Shown here: positions 6,674 to 6,964 of the stretch, piece by piece
Layout: each line of letters starts with the position of its first letter
Position numbering within the stretch: position 1 is the stretch's first letter
Made by a program: the position numbers and the translations under genes
Notes under the pieces: generated by a model
What the model saw: the letters and a program-made list of their open reading frames with translations, nothing else
Told to the model about the DNA's origin: nothing
Database searches by the model: none
Assembly (NCBI GenBank): GCA_947087145.1
Contig: CAMUBM010000039.1
Span: 1 to 6,964 of the forward strand
Direction of reading: 5' to 3'
From: an uncultured Mycoplasmatota bacterium
Lineage (GTDB): Bacteria > Bacillota_I > Bacilli_A > RF39 > UBA660
Length of the DNA stretch: 6,964 nt

Positions 6674-6745
6674 CTAGTCGAATACTACTAATAGAACGAT
6701 TATTACAAGTAGAACAAGTATAAGAATATCTTTTTTGTCTAACAT
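6674..6745 (-). CDS. 23-residue hydrophobic single-span peptide (possible type I toxin or regulatory small membrane protein)
   Basis: ATG 6745 to TAG 6674. The peptide begins MLDKKD, continues with fifteen uninterrupted Ile/Leu/Val residues (7-21), and ends FD. Such a charge-flanked aliphatic helix can only be a small membrane-inserted peptide. The start is backed by GGAGGTGGC (6751-6759), a near-perfect ribosome binding site at ideal spacing, and by a promoter with extended -10 at 6812-6840. Composition recalls very small type I toxins such as Ibs, but no homology claim is made; a regulatory or stress-related small membrane protein is the alternative. No convincing minus-strand terminator follows: a 5-bp stem (6663-6677) is weak. 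The mRNA may therefore extend into the 162-residue gene. A convergent short RNA candidate lies 31 nt downstream. Confidence 0.62.
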   Translation of the reverse strand: MLDKKDILILVLLVIIVLLVVFD

Positions 6746-6750
6746 GTAAA

Positions 6751-6759
6751 GCCACCTCC
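6751..6759 (-). promoter_or_regulatory. Strong ribosome binding site of the 23-residue peptide
   Basis: GGAGGTGGC is 5 nt before ATG 6745, with the GGAGG core 9 nt away. Its GGAGGTG can pair with CACCATCC further down the same transcript (complement of 6630-6637) as seven base pairs with one bulged A. The start could thus be occluded in a folded mRNA; this fold is inferred. Confidence 0.7.
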
Positions 6760-6775
6760 AAAAATGTAAATTTTG

Positions 6776-6805
6776 TAATGGCAAACAACATCTATAGCAA
6801 CTCGC
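6776..6805 (-). repeat. Right arm of imperfect ~30-nt inverted repeat
   Basis: Read on the minus strand it gives GCGAG, TTGCTATAGA, then TTTGCCATTA, matching the plus-strand arm at 6578-6608. Its first base, 6805, is where the upstream promoter is expected to start transcription, so the arm would be the very 5' end of the peptide mRNA. Confidence 0.6.
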
Positions 6806-6821
6806 AAGTACACTATAGCAA
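6792..6821 (-). repeat. Direct repeat TTGCTATAG, 21 bp apart
   Basis: On the minus strand TTGCTATAG occurs at 6813-6821 and again at 6792-6800, a 21-bp period or two helical turns. Each copy contains an extended -10 shape (TGCTATAG). They may be tandem promoters, or paired operator half-sites lying over the promoter and start region of the small peptide gene. Confidence 0.6.
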
Positions 6822-6840
6822 AGGTAAAAAATGGGTGCAA
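6812..6840 (-). promoter_or_regulatory. Extended -10 promoter for the 23-residue peptide gene
   Basis: On the minus strand the -35 candidate TTGCAC (6835-6840) and TATAGT (6812-6817) are separated by exactly 17 nt, and TG precedes the -10 by one base. The predicted start near 6805 gives a 60-nt leader ending in the strong ribosome binding site. The bidirectional terminator at 6872-6918 isolates it from upstream transcription. Confidence 0.55.
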
Positions 6841-6871
6841 ATCGCCAATTTCCAAAATCGAAAGCAAAACA

Positions 6872-6918
6872 AAAAGAATTGGTAGGCCAATTTTGCTATT
6901 TGGTCTACCAATTCTTTT
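6872..6918. terminator. Long 19-bp hairpin, bidirectional intrinsic terminator
   Basis: Positions 6872-6890 pair with 6900-6918 over 19 bp, perfect except one G·U in the RNA, around a 9-nt loop. On the minus strand the stem is followed by a T-rich tract (CTTTTTGTTTTG); on the plus strand by CTTTTATTTGG. It probably ends a leftward gene lying beyond the right edge. The remaining bases 6919-6964 hold nothing I can name. Bases 6841-6871, between this hairpin and the peptide promoter, also show no gene. Confidence 0.82.
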
Positions 6919-6964
6919 ATTTGGATGTACAAACCTAAAAATTAGTAAAAATTTCACTTTTTTA

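Noticed and set aside
6663..6677. CTAGT/ACTAG stem after the small peptide stop as its terminator
   Set aside because: A 5-bp AT-rich stem with a 5-nt loop and only a broken T-tract is too weak to call.
6578..6805. 228-bp transposable miniature element bounded by the inverted repeat
   Set aside because: No target-site duplication flanks the arms, and the arms are better explained as promoters or an mRNA stem. Finding other copies in the genome would reopen this.
6779..6886. 35-codon plus-strand ORF starting ATGGCAAACAAC
   Set aside because: No ribosome binding site or promoter precedes it, it lies across repeats and the peptide promoter, and it ends inside the terminator stem.
6739..6957. 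72-codon minus-strand frame from a GTG at 6957
   Set aside because: It has no ribosome binding site, runs through both arms of the long hairpin terminator and across the promoter and leader of the small peptide, and its composition looks like chance translation.

Overview
The window is AT-rich bacterial DNA with strong AGGAGG-type ribosome binding sites. All convincing protein genes lie on the minus strand. Every tryptophan I checked is TGG and every stop is TAA or TAG, so I see no sign of UGA recoding. The set ParA/Soj, ParB/Spo0J, an MscS-family channel, a DUF951 protein and YchF is the origin-proximal block familiar from Bacilli. I therefore infer a low-GC Firmicute (Bacilli or a close relative) and a position near the chromosome origin; I cannot name the species.

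Layout in the direction of transcription (right to left). The right edge (6746-6964) holds a 19-bp hairpin terminator, a promoter and repeats. A 23-codon gene for a very hydrophobic peptide follows (6674-6745). Next to it is a plus-strand promoter-like element and a plus-strand hairpin/T-tract terminator pointing the opposite way (6583-6643). An unrecognised 162-residue protein comes next (6033-6521). Then a compact operon follows: parA, parB, MscS-type channel, DUF951 protein, AbgT-family transporter, ychF. Its genes overlap by 8-17 nt or are 17 nt apart, which suggests co-transcription and translational coupling. After a 65-nt gap with its own extended -10 promoter, a Bax inhibitor-1 family membrane protein runs off the left edge.

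How the genes fit together: ParA and ParB segregate and organise the origin region. The MscS channel, DUF951 protein and YchF are their conserved neighbours, with roles in osmotic release, an unknown function, and ribosome-associated ATP/GTP hydrolysis. The AbgT-family transporter is the unusual passenger in this block. The rpsF-ssb-rpsR genes that often follow ychF are not at this position; a BI-1 gene is.

The most interesting stretch is 6574-6840. It combines a hydrophobic micro-peptide with an excellent ribosome binding site, an oppositely directed short transcription unit, and an imperfect 30-nt inverted repeat. That repeat would pair the predicted 5' end of the peptide mRNA with sequence downstream of the peptide. 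This resembles a type I toxin-antitoxin locus, but that reading is inference from sequence alone.
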